A DNA stretch of 64,000 nucleotides, from positions 145,915,206 to 145,979,205 of the forward strand of contig CM075650.1 in the NCBI GenBank assembly GCA_037953625.1, read 5' to 3'. The DNA is from Crotalaria pallida. Taxonomy: Eukaryota; Streptophyta; Magnoliopsida; Fabales; Fabaceae. Under the pieces are notes generated by a model. That model made no database searches, was not told where the DNA came from, and worked only from the letters and a program-made list of their open reading frames with translations. Made by a program: the position numbers and the translations under genes. Shown here piece after piece: positions 1-10,629 of the stretch (its first letter is position 1; each line of letters begins with the position of its first letter).

Positions 1-59
1 TTCTTTAGGCTCTCTTAACAATAGAGCAACTTTTAGTTTTTTAGGTTTTTTTATTCAAT

Positions 60-1340
60 ATTTTTTGTTAATCGAAATCAGTTACTAATATTAAAAAAAT
101 CAGTTACTAATAGAAAAAAAAAATCAGTTACTAATCAGTTACTTTTTAATCGAAATCAGTTACTAATATTCAAGTTGGTTATTATTAATTAATGGTTTTT
201 GTTATGCATTGATGCATAAGTACGAAAATTTGTATTCCATTAAAAAGTTTCAATTTTAGGTATTATATTATTCTTTTGAATGTAATTATTTTATTCCAAA
301 TTTGATTCAAATCTTTTTCAAACAAAAAAAAAATCTATTCAGAAGACAAATTTTAAGATCGAAATTAATGAGTTTATTGAGAAGACAAATAGGAAAGAAA
401 TATTACAACATTTTAAGATCAAAATTAATGGGATTATTGAGAAGACAAATAGGAGAGAAATATCTACAATATTTAAAACTGATTCAAATGAAATTAATGG
501 GATTATTAATATTATTCTTTTGAATGTAATTATTTTATTCCAAATCTGATTCAAATTTTTTTCAAACAAAAAAAATAAATCTATTACTAATAGAAGAGAA
601 CTTAATGAGATCATTGAGAAGACCGAAATTAATGGCAGTGAGAAGACCAAAATTAATGGGATTATTGGAAAGACAAATAGGAGAGAAATATTTAAAATAT
701 TTAATACCGAAATTAATGGGATTATTGAGAAGACAAATAGGAGAGAAATATATCCAACATTTAAGATCGAAATTATTGGCATTGAGGAGACCAAAATTAA
801 TGGGATTATTGGGAAGACAAATAGGAGAGAAATATTTACAATATTTAATATCGAAATAAATGGGATTATTGAGAAGACAAATAGGAGAGAAATATCTCCA
901 ACATTTAAGATCGAAATTAATGGCATTGAGAAGACCGAAATTAATAAGATCATTGAGAAGACAAATATGTGATAAATATTTACAACATTTAAGGAATATT
1001 TTCAAGTTGATTATTATTAATTAATGGTTTTTGTTATGCATTGATTCATAAGTTACGAAAATTTGTATTCCATTAAAAAGTTTTAATTTTAGGTATTATA
1101 TTATTCTTTTGAATGTAATAATTTATTCTAAATCTGATTCAAATTTTTTTCAAACAAAAAAAAGAAATCTATTACTAATAGAAGAGAACTTAATGGGATC
1201 ATTGAGAAGACCGAAATTAATTAGATCATCGAGAAGACAAATATGAGAGAAATATCTACAACATTTAAAGAATACTTTCAAGTTGATTATTATTAATTAA
1301 TGGTTTTTGTTATGCATTGATGCATAAGTAAGAGTTTTTA
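60..1340. repeat. Higher-order tandem repeat / minisatellite
   Basis: Units of about 60 bp (core GGGATTATTGAGAAGACAAA, then AGGAGAGAAATAT) repeat imperfectly from about 355 to 990 and again briefly near 1195-1265. They are flanked by three copies of a longer AT-rich block containing TTAATGGTTTTTGTTATGCA (near 191, 1020 and 1299), so the array is itself part of a larger duplication. A shorter repeat, ATCAGTTACTAAT, lies at 75-170. Both strands stay open through the array because the unit length is a multiple of three and lacks stops; this is not evidence of coding. Confidence 0.85.
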
Positions 1341-1740
1341 ATAATCTTGGGTTGAGAATAGGAATCTAAAAAGGGATAAACTTTATTATCTTGAAAAAAT
1401 CAAAAAGATTATGGATTTTTATGATTGAAGTTAAGAAAAATAAAAAAAAAATTATTTAAAATGTTTCATTTGTCTTAAAAATGATAAAAAATTACAAAAA
1501 TAAAAAATCATGAAAATAATCTAACAAATCAACAAATTCTAAAACAACCAGATTAAGAGGGTTAAGGAAAGTTTTGTCACTTGACATGATATAATTTGAA
1601 TTTCTTTAGAATTTGGTTATTTTTAAAATATAAAATTTAAGTCATGACAACAAATTTTAATCAATTATTTGTTAATCAAATTTAAGTCATGATATGAAAC
1701 CTTTAATAATTTCACCTTTAAATTAGGGGCTTCGCGTAAT

Positions 1741-1773
1741 GGCCCCGTGCATGTGCACGGGCTTACTTGCTAG
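1741..1773 (+). mobile_element. Helitron 3' terminus
   Basis: A GC-rich palindrome (CCCGTGCA-TG-TGCACGGG) is followed nine bases later by CTAG and then T. This is the hallmark Helitron 3' end: hairpin, short spacer, CTRR, insertion between A and T. The matching 5' TC end was not identified; the minisatellite to the left may be inside this element. Confidence 0.75.
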
Positions 1774-2164
1774 TTGTTATATAATTCCTCAAAAGTATCT
1801 CTACAAGTTGAGTAATTATATTGTTTGATTGCAAGACCTATTCTAATTCTTAATCTTCCAATTGAAGAATTAAAAATCCAAAACATAAATTGTGAGGCTC
1901 ATGTATAACTTTAAAAACGCAATCAAACACTTGATTTAAAAGAAAAACATTAATTAATAAATTAAATAAAATCATCTACGCAAATCCACCATATTTCTAA
2001 CAAAGGATTTTTGTAACATCTCGATTTTTAATCCCAAGCTTAATTAGAATAATTCTAAGTTAAGCTAAGGAAAATAGTAAGAATAAGCAAGGTCAAAGTG
2101 CATGTAGGAGTTAAGAGGAATGTCTTAAAGTTAGAAACCATCAGTATATGAAAATCAAGTGAGG

Positions 2165-2319
2165 TAATCGATTACTTTGGGAATGTAATCGATTACATAC
2201 ATTCTATGAGAAACATAATCGATTACTTTGGGCAGGTAATCAATTACCTACTCCCTGTGAGAAGCCCAGGAATTGTGAAATTGAAGGGGTAATCGATTAC
2301 CTGAGGTGGTAATCGATTA
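2165..2319. repeat. TAATCGATTA palindrome cluster in LTR A
   Basis: Five exact copies of the 10-bp palindrome TAATCGATTA (starts 2165, 2186, 2216, 2290, 2310) and one variant, TAATCAATTA (2237). Spacers include TTCTATGAGAAACA and CTCCCTGTGAGAA, which recur almost unchanged in the copia LTRs at 46540-46790 and 53190-53440. Confidence 0.9.
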
Positions 2320-3911
2320 CCACGCGTGTTCTGAAGAAAAAAAAATAAGTAACACATTTGTGGCTTCTCAAAAAAGCCACTCATTCTTAGCCACAAACCT
2401 CCAAGCTTCCAAGGGAAGCCATTCAATCCCCACCACTCATTCTTACTTCCTCCCCAAACAAATAAACAACATCAACAACAAACACTACTCTTCATCTTCT
2501 TCAATTCTTCATTCCTTCTTCTTCATCTCCTCCTCCTATCATACGAGATCTTTGAGCTCCCCCACTCAACACCACCATTCGACCTCCACCACCACAATCT
2601 AAGCAAGATCATCATCCTCATCACCAAGAGCACCAATACTCATCCTTCATCATCATCATCATCTCTTCTTCTTCTCCTTCAAAGTGCTAAGAGCACAACT
2701 CCCTCATCATCATCAACCTCACCTCCACTTTCATCACCATCAAGCACCAAGCATCAAGGGGTAAGAACACTACCATCTCCACCCCTCTAAACCCCACGAA
2801 ATAATCATCATCACCAAATATCATTGACAAGCCTCATCACCCCCATCATCAACAACATCACACGCCCTTCCCTCCACCTCCTCTCTTGATTTTCTAAGCT
2901 TCATGGATATGGATAATCATGCACCTACTTGATAGTAGTTGGTTAAAGGGAAAAAGGAGTACAACAAGATCAAGCTCTTAGGAGTTTAGGCCACAAGAAG
3001 AGGAAGCTAGGACTTTGAAGGTTTTCCATCTCTCTACCTTCATTAAGGTAAGAGGGTTGTATTACCTTTATTTAGGACATGATGTCTAGGTTGTTTATAG
3101 TGGTGGCTAGGAGTAGAAAAGATTAGTTATGAGAATAAACAATAGGGTAGTAGATGTTAATAATAAGTAGGAATGGATTAAATGAAATGAACCTTACTAT
3201 GTTAATTGTGAATTTAGGTGTAGGAAGAAATATGGGTAATGAGCTAGGTATGATAATAAATAAAATGAGACCACTTAGATATTATGATTATTTGTGTACA
3301 TGGGTGATGTTGTTGATAACGATATGTGTGTGATGTGTTTGTTGGGTTGGGATTGGAAATGAATCTAGGGTATATCTATATAATTAATGGGCATCATAAA
3401 TTAAGGAATGATTTGAAATGTTTGTTTATGTATGGACACGAGTGTTTGGATTGACTTAAAACTAGTTGGGTAACCTTAAGTAATAAAATGAATTATAATA
3501 AGTAATGAATAAAATAAAGTGTTTGAGAATGTGATGAATGTATGAGTAATTAATAATGAGAATAAACACTAAAGAACTTAGAACGATAAAAAAGAGGTAA
3601 ACAAGAGTAAGAGCCAAGTTAAGAAAATAAAAATGATAGAAGATGATTTAGGGGTGTGTTGCACGGAGATAATTGTGTTGGTGTGTGTATTGTGAATGAA
3701 TGATTTGTTTGAAAACCAATAAGTGATAATAAGAAAATGATAATACAATAATAATGAAAGGAAAGAGATAAGTGAGTAACTAATAGAAACCCAAGCAAAC
3801 TAAAAAAAAAAGTAACAAAGAAAGAAAGAAAGAGAATTAAGAAATTAAAAGAAAGCCAAGACTTAAGGTAATAATGATATAAGACTTAATGATAAAGGAA
3901 GAGAAATAGCG

Positions 3912-4225
3912 GCAGACGGTCCTAGTGACTCTGTCGTAGCGCAATCCAGACGGTCCTAGTGACTCTGGGGATAACCAAGCGCAACTCTGATGGTCCTAGT
4001 GACTCAGGGAATAATTAAAACAACCCGGACGGACCTAGCGACTTCGGATAAACCTAAAACACAACCCTGATGGTCATAGTGACTCGGGGAAGAATTAAAA
4101 CAACCCGGACGGTCCTAGCGACTCCGGATAAAACTAAAACACAACCCTAACGGTCCTAGTGACTCAAGGGATAATTAAGAATTTAAAACACAACCCAAAC
4201 GGTCTGAGTGACTCTAAGGATAATA
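3912..4225. repeat. Tandem hairpin minisatellite in LTR A
   Basis: Eight units of roughly 40 bp around a conserved core CGGTCCTAGTGAC. The core is bracketed by bases that pair with each other and change together: CAGA/TCTG, CCAGA/TCTGG, CTCTGA/TCAGGG, CCGGA/TTCGG, CCTGA/TCGGG, CCGGA/TCCGG. An inner GTC/GAC pair closes a CTAGT loop. The last two units are weaker. The array sits in the downstream half of the LTR. Confidence 0.85.
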
Positions 4226-4916
4226 ATTGAAAAGTGAAGGAAAGAAAAGAAATGTAAGGATAAGAGAATAGGAAAGAGAATCAAATGTTGAAAGCTAAAT
4301 AAGAAAAGTTAAATATAAGTAAAGACGAGTAAAAGAGTTAAAAGACAAGTAAAAGAGATTGAATATATGAACTTGAGTATGCTTGTTGTGTGTTAATAAT
4401 ATTGGTAGGCTTAGTTTACTACTATGACTTCTTATAAGTTATTTCCTAAGTTCTGTGTAATGTTACCCTTCTTGCTATTTTTATTACAGGTACAAAAGGA
4501 GCATGCACAAGCCTTGGTCGAGTAGGAGCACACACCACTCCGTGGAGTGTGGATATTTAGGGGTAGGACCATAGTTGGGTCCTGGGTTTATTTTGTAAAA
4601 ATTGATGTACTCAATTATCATACTTTGTGAAGTTATAAGTACTTTAAGAATTGATTTATATTTTTGGAAATGATGCAATGAATGAACTAGATTATATTTT
4701 GGCCCTGCTGGCCTACTGTTGTTTAAATGAAAGTTTTTATCACATGTTTACAGGGAAAACTAATATTTTGGGAATGTCCCTAAAACAAAGTAAACTCTGT
4801 CTGATTTTACGGAGATTTTCATAAATAATATAATTAACAAAGAGTTTTAAAAATAAATTTTAAGTCACTAAATCTAATTGGGGTAATTAGTGTATTAATT
4901 ATGTTAGGGTGTTACA

Positions 4917-5918
4917 GTTTTAGTTACACATAATTAAAGAATAAACAGAAAGATAAGTTGTGAAATTCATGATCATAGACAATAATGAATTATAGGTCTT
5001 CAATCTTCACACCGGATTCCTCCGTTGATGGATCTTCAACCCTCTTCTCTTCTAAAACTCTTCAGAAAATATGTAATCTCTCTCTCTAAAAGCTGCTAAC
5101 CTAATTCTAAACTCTAGTTTAAATAGAAAAAGTAAATCCTAAAAGAAATCATCTAAATCAATCAAAAATCCTTGAAAATCGTACCACGCGCGCCTAGGCA
5201 TGGCCATCAGATGTTGGGAAGCTCCTTTGGATCGTGACTTGCGCGCCTGGGTGCGCATCTCCCTGCGCCTGGGCGCATATCTAACTGTGATTGGCTCCCA
5301 AATTTAGCAATTTTGAACCCCACTCTTGGCCAGTTGACCCCCACGCGCCTGGGCGTGCTTAATAGTTCAACACTTGATTTTTCTCGATTTTGACTTCAAT
5401 CTCTTGGTCTTCAAAGCTCATTTTAATTCCTTTGCACAAATCATCATATTAAGCCTCAAAATACCTGAAATCAGCCCAAAACGGATCAAAACCTTCAAGG
5501 ACCTTAATCTACTAATATTCCTAAAATCCTAAGAAAATCCTAACTTTGCTTAAGAAACAAGCTCAATCCATTGTAAAAGGGAGTCAATTAATGTTCAAAA
5601 TCATCATATAATAGACCCAAATCAATGCCACACCCTCACACAAGGGACACATCTCCCTAAACTCTAAGGTAGTCTAACTACCAGATGCTTCCTAAATTCA
5701 AATCTTATGAAAGTAATTTAAAATAATATATATATGATCAAATATAAAGAATAAGATTCAAATAAATCTACTTCTTAATTTTTTTAAATATTTAATTATC
5801 AATTATCAATCCTCTTGCAATATCGAACTAAAATAAAAAAAAAACATACATACATACAAAATAAATAAAAATATAGAAAAATACCGAACTAAAAAAACAT
5901 ACGTACAAATAAAAAAAA
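4917..5918 (-). other. LTR-like block, no gene
   Basis: Read on the minus strand this stretch has a TATTTAAACT-like box (near 5120) followed by leader-like sequence, as in an LTR, but no clean ends were found. At 5188-5355 are four GCGCCTRGGCG-type motifs, the same module as in LTR B (10045-10157). No coding region is visible. Confidence 0.4.
5188..5355. repeat. GCGCCTGGGCG motif cluster
   Basis: Four GC-rich near-palindromes (GCGCGCCTAGGC, GCGCGCCTGGGTGCGC, TGCGCCTGGGCGCA, ACGCGCCTGGGCGTGC) in otherwise AT-rich DNA. The same set occurs in LTR B. Confidence 0.85.
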
Positions 5919-6104
5919 TATGCGCATAGTGCAGGATCAGTACTAATTTTATACAATAATCAAACTAAAGTAATACATCAACAATAACAGCTACAATTAA
6001 AAATAGAAAAATAAAATTGTATCAATTCATGCTATATATTTAAAAATGCATACTTACAAATAAAAATAAATAAAAAATCCGCGCCATGCACGGGTCAGTG
6101 CTAG
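5919..6104 (+). mobile_element. Two tandem Helitron 3' termini
   Basis: GCGCATAGTGC followed by CTAA|T (5943-5946) and, 158 bp later, CCGCGCCATGCACGGG followed by GTCAGTG and CTAG|T (6101-6104). The preceding AT-rich sequence is similar in both, so the terminal region is duplicated or two related elements abut. Confidence 0.55.
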
Positions 6105-6130
6105 TCTACTATCCTTATATAAAAATATGC
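6105..6130 (+). mobile_element. Probable Helitron 5' terminus
   Basis: TCTACTATCCTTATATAAAA resembles the 5' end TCTATACTATTATATAAAA of the small Helitrons at 11948 and 13959. It begins at the T that follows the CTAG at 6101-6104, so two Helitrons appear to share one insertion point. The 3' end of this element is uncertain. Confidence 0.5.
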
Positions 6131-6364
6131 ATTTTCGAGTCACCACGTTTGTCGTTGAAATTTTCGAGTCACCATATTTGTAGTTGAAATTTTCCCGTTT
6201 TCTCCAACATGAACTGCAATGAAATTATGGTAAAAGGGTTAAGCGGTTTAATCCACAAATACAACTTAAAGATCATAAGGTATCTATTTCAAGGAGCATT
6301 CTACTTTTAAATTATGCTATATTTTGTCCTGCATCTTATTCTTGGACTGTAGTTATGTACTGTT

Positions 6365-6436
6365 GTAGCAGAGAATGTGCCAGAGGACGATTCAAAGGAG
6401 AACATCAATAGAATATTCGGTGAAGCTGGAAAGTAT
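6365..6436 (+). pseudogene. LARP6-like (La-related protein) RRM exon fragment
   Basis: One frame reads VAENVPEDDSKENINRIFGE followed by AGKY. This matches the start of the RRM of plant La-related protein 6, whose usual pattern is VVAENLPEDHS...IFGEAG. LARP6 proteins bind RNA through a La motif plus this RRM. Only about 24 codons remain; no La motif is visible upstream and the frame stops after it. It lies just inside a Helitron 5' end, so I infer a captured exon rather than a gene. Confidence 0.55.
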
Positions 6437-7699
6437 GGTTTCTTCCTTAACTTATGCCTTTTTTTTTTTCAGTTTCATGAAACAACAAAAATAAAACCGA
6501 GTCCCAACTCCCAAGGCTCCTATTACCTAGCATTTATATGACAATTGCACCCTCACATCCTAAAAAACACTGAAACTTCGAGGCCCCCATGACTACGCAC
6601 ATATTTACTCTTCATCCCCAATCTGAAATTCACCCAAAGTAACGCCATCAACCCCAAAAACTACGGACAATAAAAACAGAGAACCGTAAGCTTGACGCTA
6701 AAGTTAAGTTGGTTTTCCAAAACAAAAAACTTGACACCTAATCAAGTAATAAAACACCTTATTGAACTCGCCAAAAATCATTAGATCATATCATTCTTAT
6801 CATCGGAAGATGTTTATTTACAAAGTTTACATAGCAAATCAACTTCATAATGGAAGTTTCAATGAGTAAGGGTCATAAATGATCAAGCTTCTTAAAAAAA
6901 ATCTATCACACTCCACCATAGGAGCACAAATTGCTTTGTATGTCCAATGGCATTGGGCTCATTTACCATAGGATCTTATAGGGAAAAACATCTATCCAGA
7001 TCTACCATAATATCTTACACAGAAAAAATAAACAAATTATGACTAAAAAATGAGGAGCACATGATATGAGTTTTAATGAAAAAAGTTTGTCAAATCCAAC
7101 TGGAAGTACAATCCCATTGCCAACCTATTGTGAAAATTTTCAACTTCGATGTCACAATTTCTAGCATTTTGTTCAATGCTTAGAAAAGGAATTTATTTAA
7201 AAAACACTCTTCCATACACTTGATTCATTATGTTATTGTAATATACTAAAAAACATTACAAGTTTATGATGCTCTATTGCTCTGATAGTAATAGTTATTT
7301 TAAAATCAGTCAAACACAACTTCAACCACTAATTAAATATCATTATAATTATAATCATAGCATTTAGGAACACATTCAAAAACATAGACCAAAGTACTAA
7401 AGAAATGTTATCTATTACTAAAACAAACAGAATATGCACCTTCTAAAACAAACAGAATATGCAGGTTTATGTTGAATGCTAAAAATTTGTTAAAAGGATG
7501 TACCTTTTAAAACAAAATTAGAATATGAAGGTTTACATAAACTTTGTGATGGCGAGTTCTCAATAGCTTTTGCACTTGAAACAATTAGGAAGTCGGAAAG
7601 TAACTAAATTCAAAAGACATTACGAAATAAATTAATCATAATTTCATGGCCCAAAAAGATTATGAACATAAAACATGGAAACCTAATTAAGATATAAAA
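6437..7699. other. AT-rich stretch, no gene seen
   Basis: No ORF with recognisable features, no terminal repeats found. It may be the interior of the Helitron starting at 6105. Confidence 0.5.
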
Positions 7700-7932
7700 T
7701 AAAATAAGAGATGAGGCCATACATGGGAAATAAACATGATAGTTGGCTTCGAACTCATTCTTAAGAATAATACCTTCCCACCATCCATCATGCCACCAGG
7801 CATCAACAACGGAACCAACACCACCCACCCAAGAAATTTGGCAATTATTAGACTCTGGTGCTGGCCGAATCTTGGACCTCCCATGCATTTGGAGACACAT
7901 CATCAGGCAATGCAATTCTGGAAGTTGGAACC
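7700..7932 (-). pseudogene. Agenet-domain gene fragment, exon part 2
   Basis: The minus strand encodes SWVGGVGSVVDAWWHDGWWE followed by GIILKNEFEANYHVYF. VDAWWxDGWWEG...YHVYF is the signature of a plant Agenet (Tudor-like) domain, found in nuclear proteins that bind chromatin marks or RNA. Just upstream the reading continues as WVPTSRIALPDDVSPNAW, then shifts frame. The exon is cut by the retroelement at 7933-10507, whose GAACC target duplication falls in the codons for WVP. Removing the element and one GAACC restores a continuous frame (KEWVPTSRIALP). The fragment is frameshifted and lacks the rest of the gene. Confidence 0.7.
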
Positions 7933-8031
7933 TGTAACATCCCTGACAGGCAAATGGGTTACAACTGTCCCCACATACCAACATGAGTCTTTTCAGCGTG
8001 TTTTGTCCTCACTCGCACACTTCCCGGGAAA

Positions 8032-8135
8032 ACTTCCCAGGAGGTCACCCATCCCAGAATTACCCCAAGTCAAACACGCTTAACCATGAAGTTCTTATGT
8101 GATGGGCTACCGAAAAGAAGATGCATCTTGTTGAT
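8032..8135 (-). repeat. 5S rRNA-like segment (Cassandra-type)
   Basis: The minus strand carries GGATGGGTGACCTCCTGGGA followed by AGT, preceded by TTAAGCGTG. These are the conserved C-box and A-box regions of the plant 5S rRNA gene, in the right order and spacing. The 5' part of 5S is diverged and the central GAGAGTAGTACTA is altered. Cassandra TRIM retrotransposons are known to carry such a 5S sequence in their LTRs. It is not a functional 5S gene copy in my reading. Confidence 0.8.
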
Positions 8136-8391
8136 ATGAGTAGTACTAATCAATTCATTTAAGTCTTCTTGTACTGTGTAGTCCCATTCCTACACAGTCT
8201 CAGGATCACCCTCTCATTCTGGTGTGTCGGTTCATCCATGTACCCCTCCCTTAGAAGCCTGCCAGGAGCCGCTCCTTGTCCGTGCCTCTTTGCACCAGCG
8301 ATCACTCTCCGCCCTCATAAGCCCGGGTATTACATGCCCACCAGCTTCCGCCTGGTTCGTCCCCGAACCACACCGTACTGGGAGAGGAGCC

Positions 8392-8403
8392 GCTCTGATA
8401 CCA
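8392..8403 (-). other. Primer-binding site (initiator Met tRNA type)
   Basis: Minus-strand TGGTATCAGAGC, four bases inside the end of the 2.1-kb LTR. This is the standard plant LTR-retrotransposon PBS complementary to tRNA-iMet and fixes the element's orientation. Confidence 0.85.
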
Positions 8404-8407
8404 TTTA

Positions 8408-10507
8408 TGTAACATCCTCACTTTAATTAGTTAATTTAGAGTTTTATTAAAATTTGTGTTAGAAAATTTCTTTTAAAACCTGATTTCTTATAAAAGGTTT
8501 CACGAAAATCCGGCAGAGTTTCCTCTGTTTTTCGGACTTCCCAAAAATTTTATTCTTTAAACCTGTCAGTCCAGAAATATTTAAAAACATAAAACATAAT
8601 AGTTCTACAGCCAGTTCAAACCTAACGCCCAGTTAATACAAGCTTCAGGGCAATACAACTACAACATATTATAAATTATAAAATAACGGTCCTCTCATAA
8701 TAAATGTACACTCCACGTGGTGGAATGTGTTCCTTTGTTTCTCTACTTAACTTGGTTATGTATATTATATTTTAGTTCTCGTTATTAATTCTTAGTTATT
8801 CCTTTGTTTCCTTTATCTCATACTATTACATAACTTATTATTCTTATTTCATTAACTCCATTTTATTTAACTATCCTATTAATTCAACTTAGTTTCCCTA
8901 TTTTATCATGCCATTTTATTTAACTTCCCTAATATCGATCTCTCCCTCGTCTTATTATCTTTTTGCTAATTTCTTTTACCGGTTTCCTATTTATACTTGA
9001 AATTTAGCTTATTATCTCGTTTCTATTTTTCTAATCCCAACATCTATTGACTAATTATACTCCGCACATACCTATTGCCTTCGCATTTAAACTCTTCTTT
9101 TATCTCACTTTTAGTTTATTTATTCTACTCTTCTTGCCTATTCAGTTACTCTCTATACTTTTACACTTACGCTTAATTAGTTTTTCCTAACTTTTTCCTT
9201 TGGTTATATTCTATACTTTCTTATATTTTCAACCAATGTTAACCGAATTAATATCCTAAATACACTTGTTCATCCCGGACCTTATTCTAAGTATATGCCT
9301 TTTATTCCCTAAGGTATGGTTTCTATTAACAATTTTATTTACTTCATTTATATCAGCGGGGACTACCCTAAGGTTCATTAACATACTTTTTAATTACCCT
9401 ATTCTTAGCTACCACTATAGCATCCTAGAATTTACTTTCTAAGTAAAGGTAACGCAACCATCTTACCTCGGTTGACGAAAGTAAGGAAATAACCTCAACT
9501 CCGGGGAGGGAGCGGTGGTCCGCTAAGCTTTATTGATCCGGGGTGATGAACGGGTCGACGGCGATTGGCGCCGGTGGCGAGGACGACTACGGGCTAGGCC
9601 GAGACAAGAGCTTCGAGCTTCGGGGCACCCGATACAAGCCCGGTGCGATCACGGTCGGTAACGGCGCCGGTGTGATCCGTGGAGAGAGAGAAAGCCCAAC
9701 CAAAGGGGAAGGAGAGAGAAAGGTCAAGAGAAGGGAGAGAGAGATAGGGATGCTCACGGTGGTGGTGGCCACAGCTCACGGCCACGACGGTGGCGGCCGA
9801 AAAGGAAGGAGGTGGGCGGTGGAGGAGGAGAGAGGTGGGGATCCAAGTAAGAGAGAGAAAGAGAGAGAGAGAGGCGGGTTGAAGGAGAGGAAGGGGAGGC
9901 CAAGGTGGAGGCGGCCTTGGGAGGTGGTACCGGAGGAGGTCGCCGGCGGTGGAGATTGTGGAGGAGGAGGGAGAGAAAATGAGGGAGGAGGGGTGGAAAA
10001 ATGGGGGGTTTCAACCCCCAAACCGTGTTTTATCATTTTCAGATCCGGAGGCGCGCCTGGGCGAGACCTCCGTGCGCCTGGGCGAGAATGCGGCTGTGAG
10101 TTCATGTCTGATGCGCGCTCGTGCGCCTGGGCGAGCTGCTGGCGCGCCTAGGCGTGGGTCTATTGACTTTGTGTTGACTGTGCTATAACTTCTTCGTTAA
10201 CCGTCGGATATTGCCCAAATTTGGAGACAAGCTTCCTAAGACACTTATCTCTATATCCAACGGTGGAATTCATGTTTAGAGATGTAGATCTTTTATTTTG
10301 AATTTCCTAATTTAGGGTGTTTATAACACCGAAAACACCGACTTTTAACACTCGTTTGGTCTTCTTTAAATTTCTCTTCCGATGCCAACACTTTTTGTTT
10401 CCTTTATGATACTCAGAGAATTCCTAATACATCATTTTAAATCCCTTTTAGGATAATCCTTACTTCCGATTCTAATTATTATTAGAATTAAATTTTGGGA
10501 TGTTACA
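8408..10507 (-). repeat. LTR B, 2.1-kb 5' LTR of the chimeric element
   Basis: Minus strand begins TGTAACATCCC and ends GGATGTTACA. It shares stretches with LTR C, including AGGAAATTCAAAATAAAAGA, AATTCCACCGTTGGAT and CGGTTAACGAAGAAGTTAT, so both belong to one family. A GC-rich 600-bp region (9540-10150) gives long but unsupported ORFs. Where LTR C has TAATCGATTA palindromes, LTR B has GCGCCTGGGCG motifs. Confidence 0.8.
10045..10157. repeat. GCGCCTGGGCG motif cluster in LTR B
   Basis: Four copies: GCGCGCCTGGGCGAG, GTGCGCCTGGGCGAG (twice) and GGCGCGCCTAGGCGTG. They lie directly after the family-conserved CGGTTAACGAAGAAGTTAT block on the minus strand. Confidence 0.9.
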
Positions 10508-10512
10508 GAACC

Positions 10513-10524
10513 CATTCCTTTACA
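10513..10524 (-). pseudogene. Agenet fragment, exon part 1 beyond the insertion
   Basis: The few codons upstream of the retroelement read KEW on the minus strand and follow a pyrimidine-rich tract ending in AAAG, a plausible splice acceptor. They continue into the 7700-7932 part once the insertion and one GAACC are removed. Confidence 0.55.
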
Positions 10525-10629
10525 AAAGAAAAATGAAGTTAAAGAAAAAGTTAGTCTCTCAATATAGTCATAAATATTCCATAAACGACTACAAAGTAAT
10601 TAAAAAAAATAAGACAATCATTAACAACC

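Larger units (their letters stand above)
2012..4916 (+). mobile_element. Solo LTR (LTR A), about 2.9 kb
   Basis: The unit starts TGTAACATC and ends GGGTGTTACA, giving TG...CA ends and the TGTAACA/TGTTACA inverted tips shared with the units at 8408-10507 and 28746-31742. Flanking pentamers are ATTTT and GTTTT, a one-mismatch target duplication. There is no gag-pol, PBS or PPT, so it is best read as a solo LTR of a large non-coding or gypsy-like family. Inside are a TAATCGATTA cluster (2165-2319), a CT- and CAT-rich stretch (2430-2900), and an array of hairpin units (3912-4225). The short ORFs in it are low-complexity and not supported. Confidence 0.75.
7933..10507 (-). mobile_element. Chimeric LTR retroelement with a 5S-rRNA-containing end
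   Basis: Both ends are TGTAACATCC-type tips and both are flanked by a perfect GAACC duplication (7928-7932 and 10508-10512), so the whole block inserted as one unit, into an Agenet exon. On the minus strand the order is a 2.1-kb LTR (10507 to 8408), a primer-binding site TGGTATCAGAGC (8403 to 8392, matching initiator methionine tRNA usage), about 200 nt of non-coding interior with a purine tract near 8250, and a terminal part (about 8190 to 7933) holding a 5S rRNA-like segment and ending GGGATGTTACA. The right end does not repeat the 2.1-kb LTR. PBS, short interior and 5S match Cassandra TRIM elements, whereas the long LTR matches LTR C at 28746-31742. No protein genes are present, so movement would depend on other elements. 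Confidence 0.75.

Noticed and set aside
302..1005. Open frames of 73-204 aa on both strands
   Set aside because: They run through a minisatellite whose unit length is a multiple of three and lacks stops; both strands are open at once.
2306..2602. 98-aa frame in LTR A
   Set aside because: Low-complexity Ser/Thr/His peptide from a CAT/CTT-rich LTR stretch.
8032..8135. Functional 5S rRNA gene
   Set aside because: Central and 5' parts are diverged, only one copy, and it sits inside a retroelement with PBS.
7736..8426. Plus-strand frames over the 5S-like and Agenet parts
   Set aside because: Antisense to the Agenet fragment and through non-coding retroelement DNA.
9543..10151. 202-aa frame and its antisense frames
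   Set aside because: GC- and GA-rich LTR B sequence, low complexity, overlapping frames on both strands.
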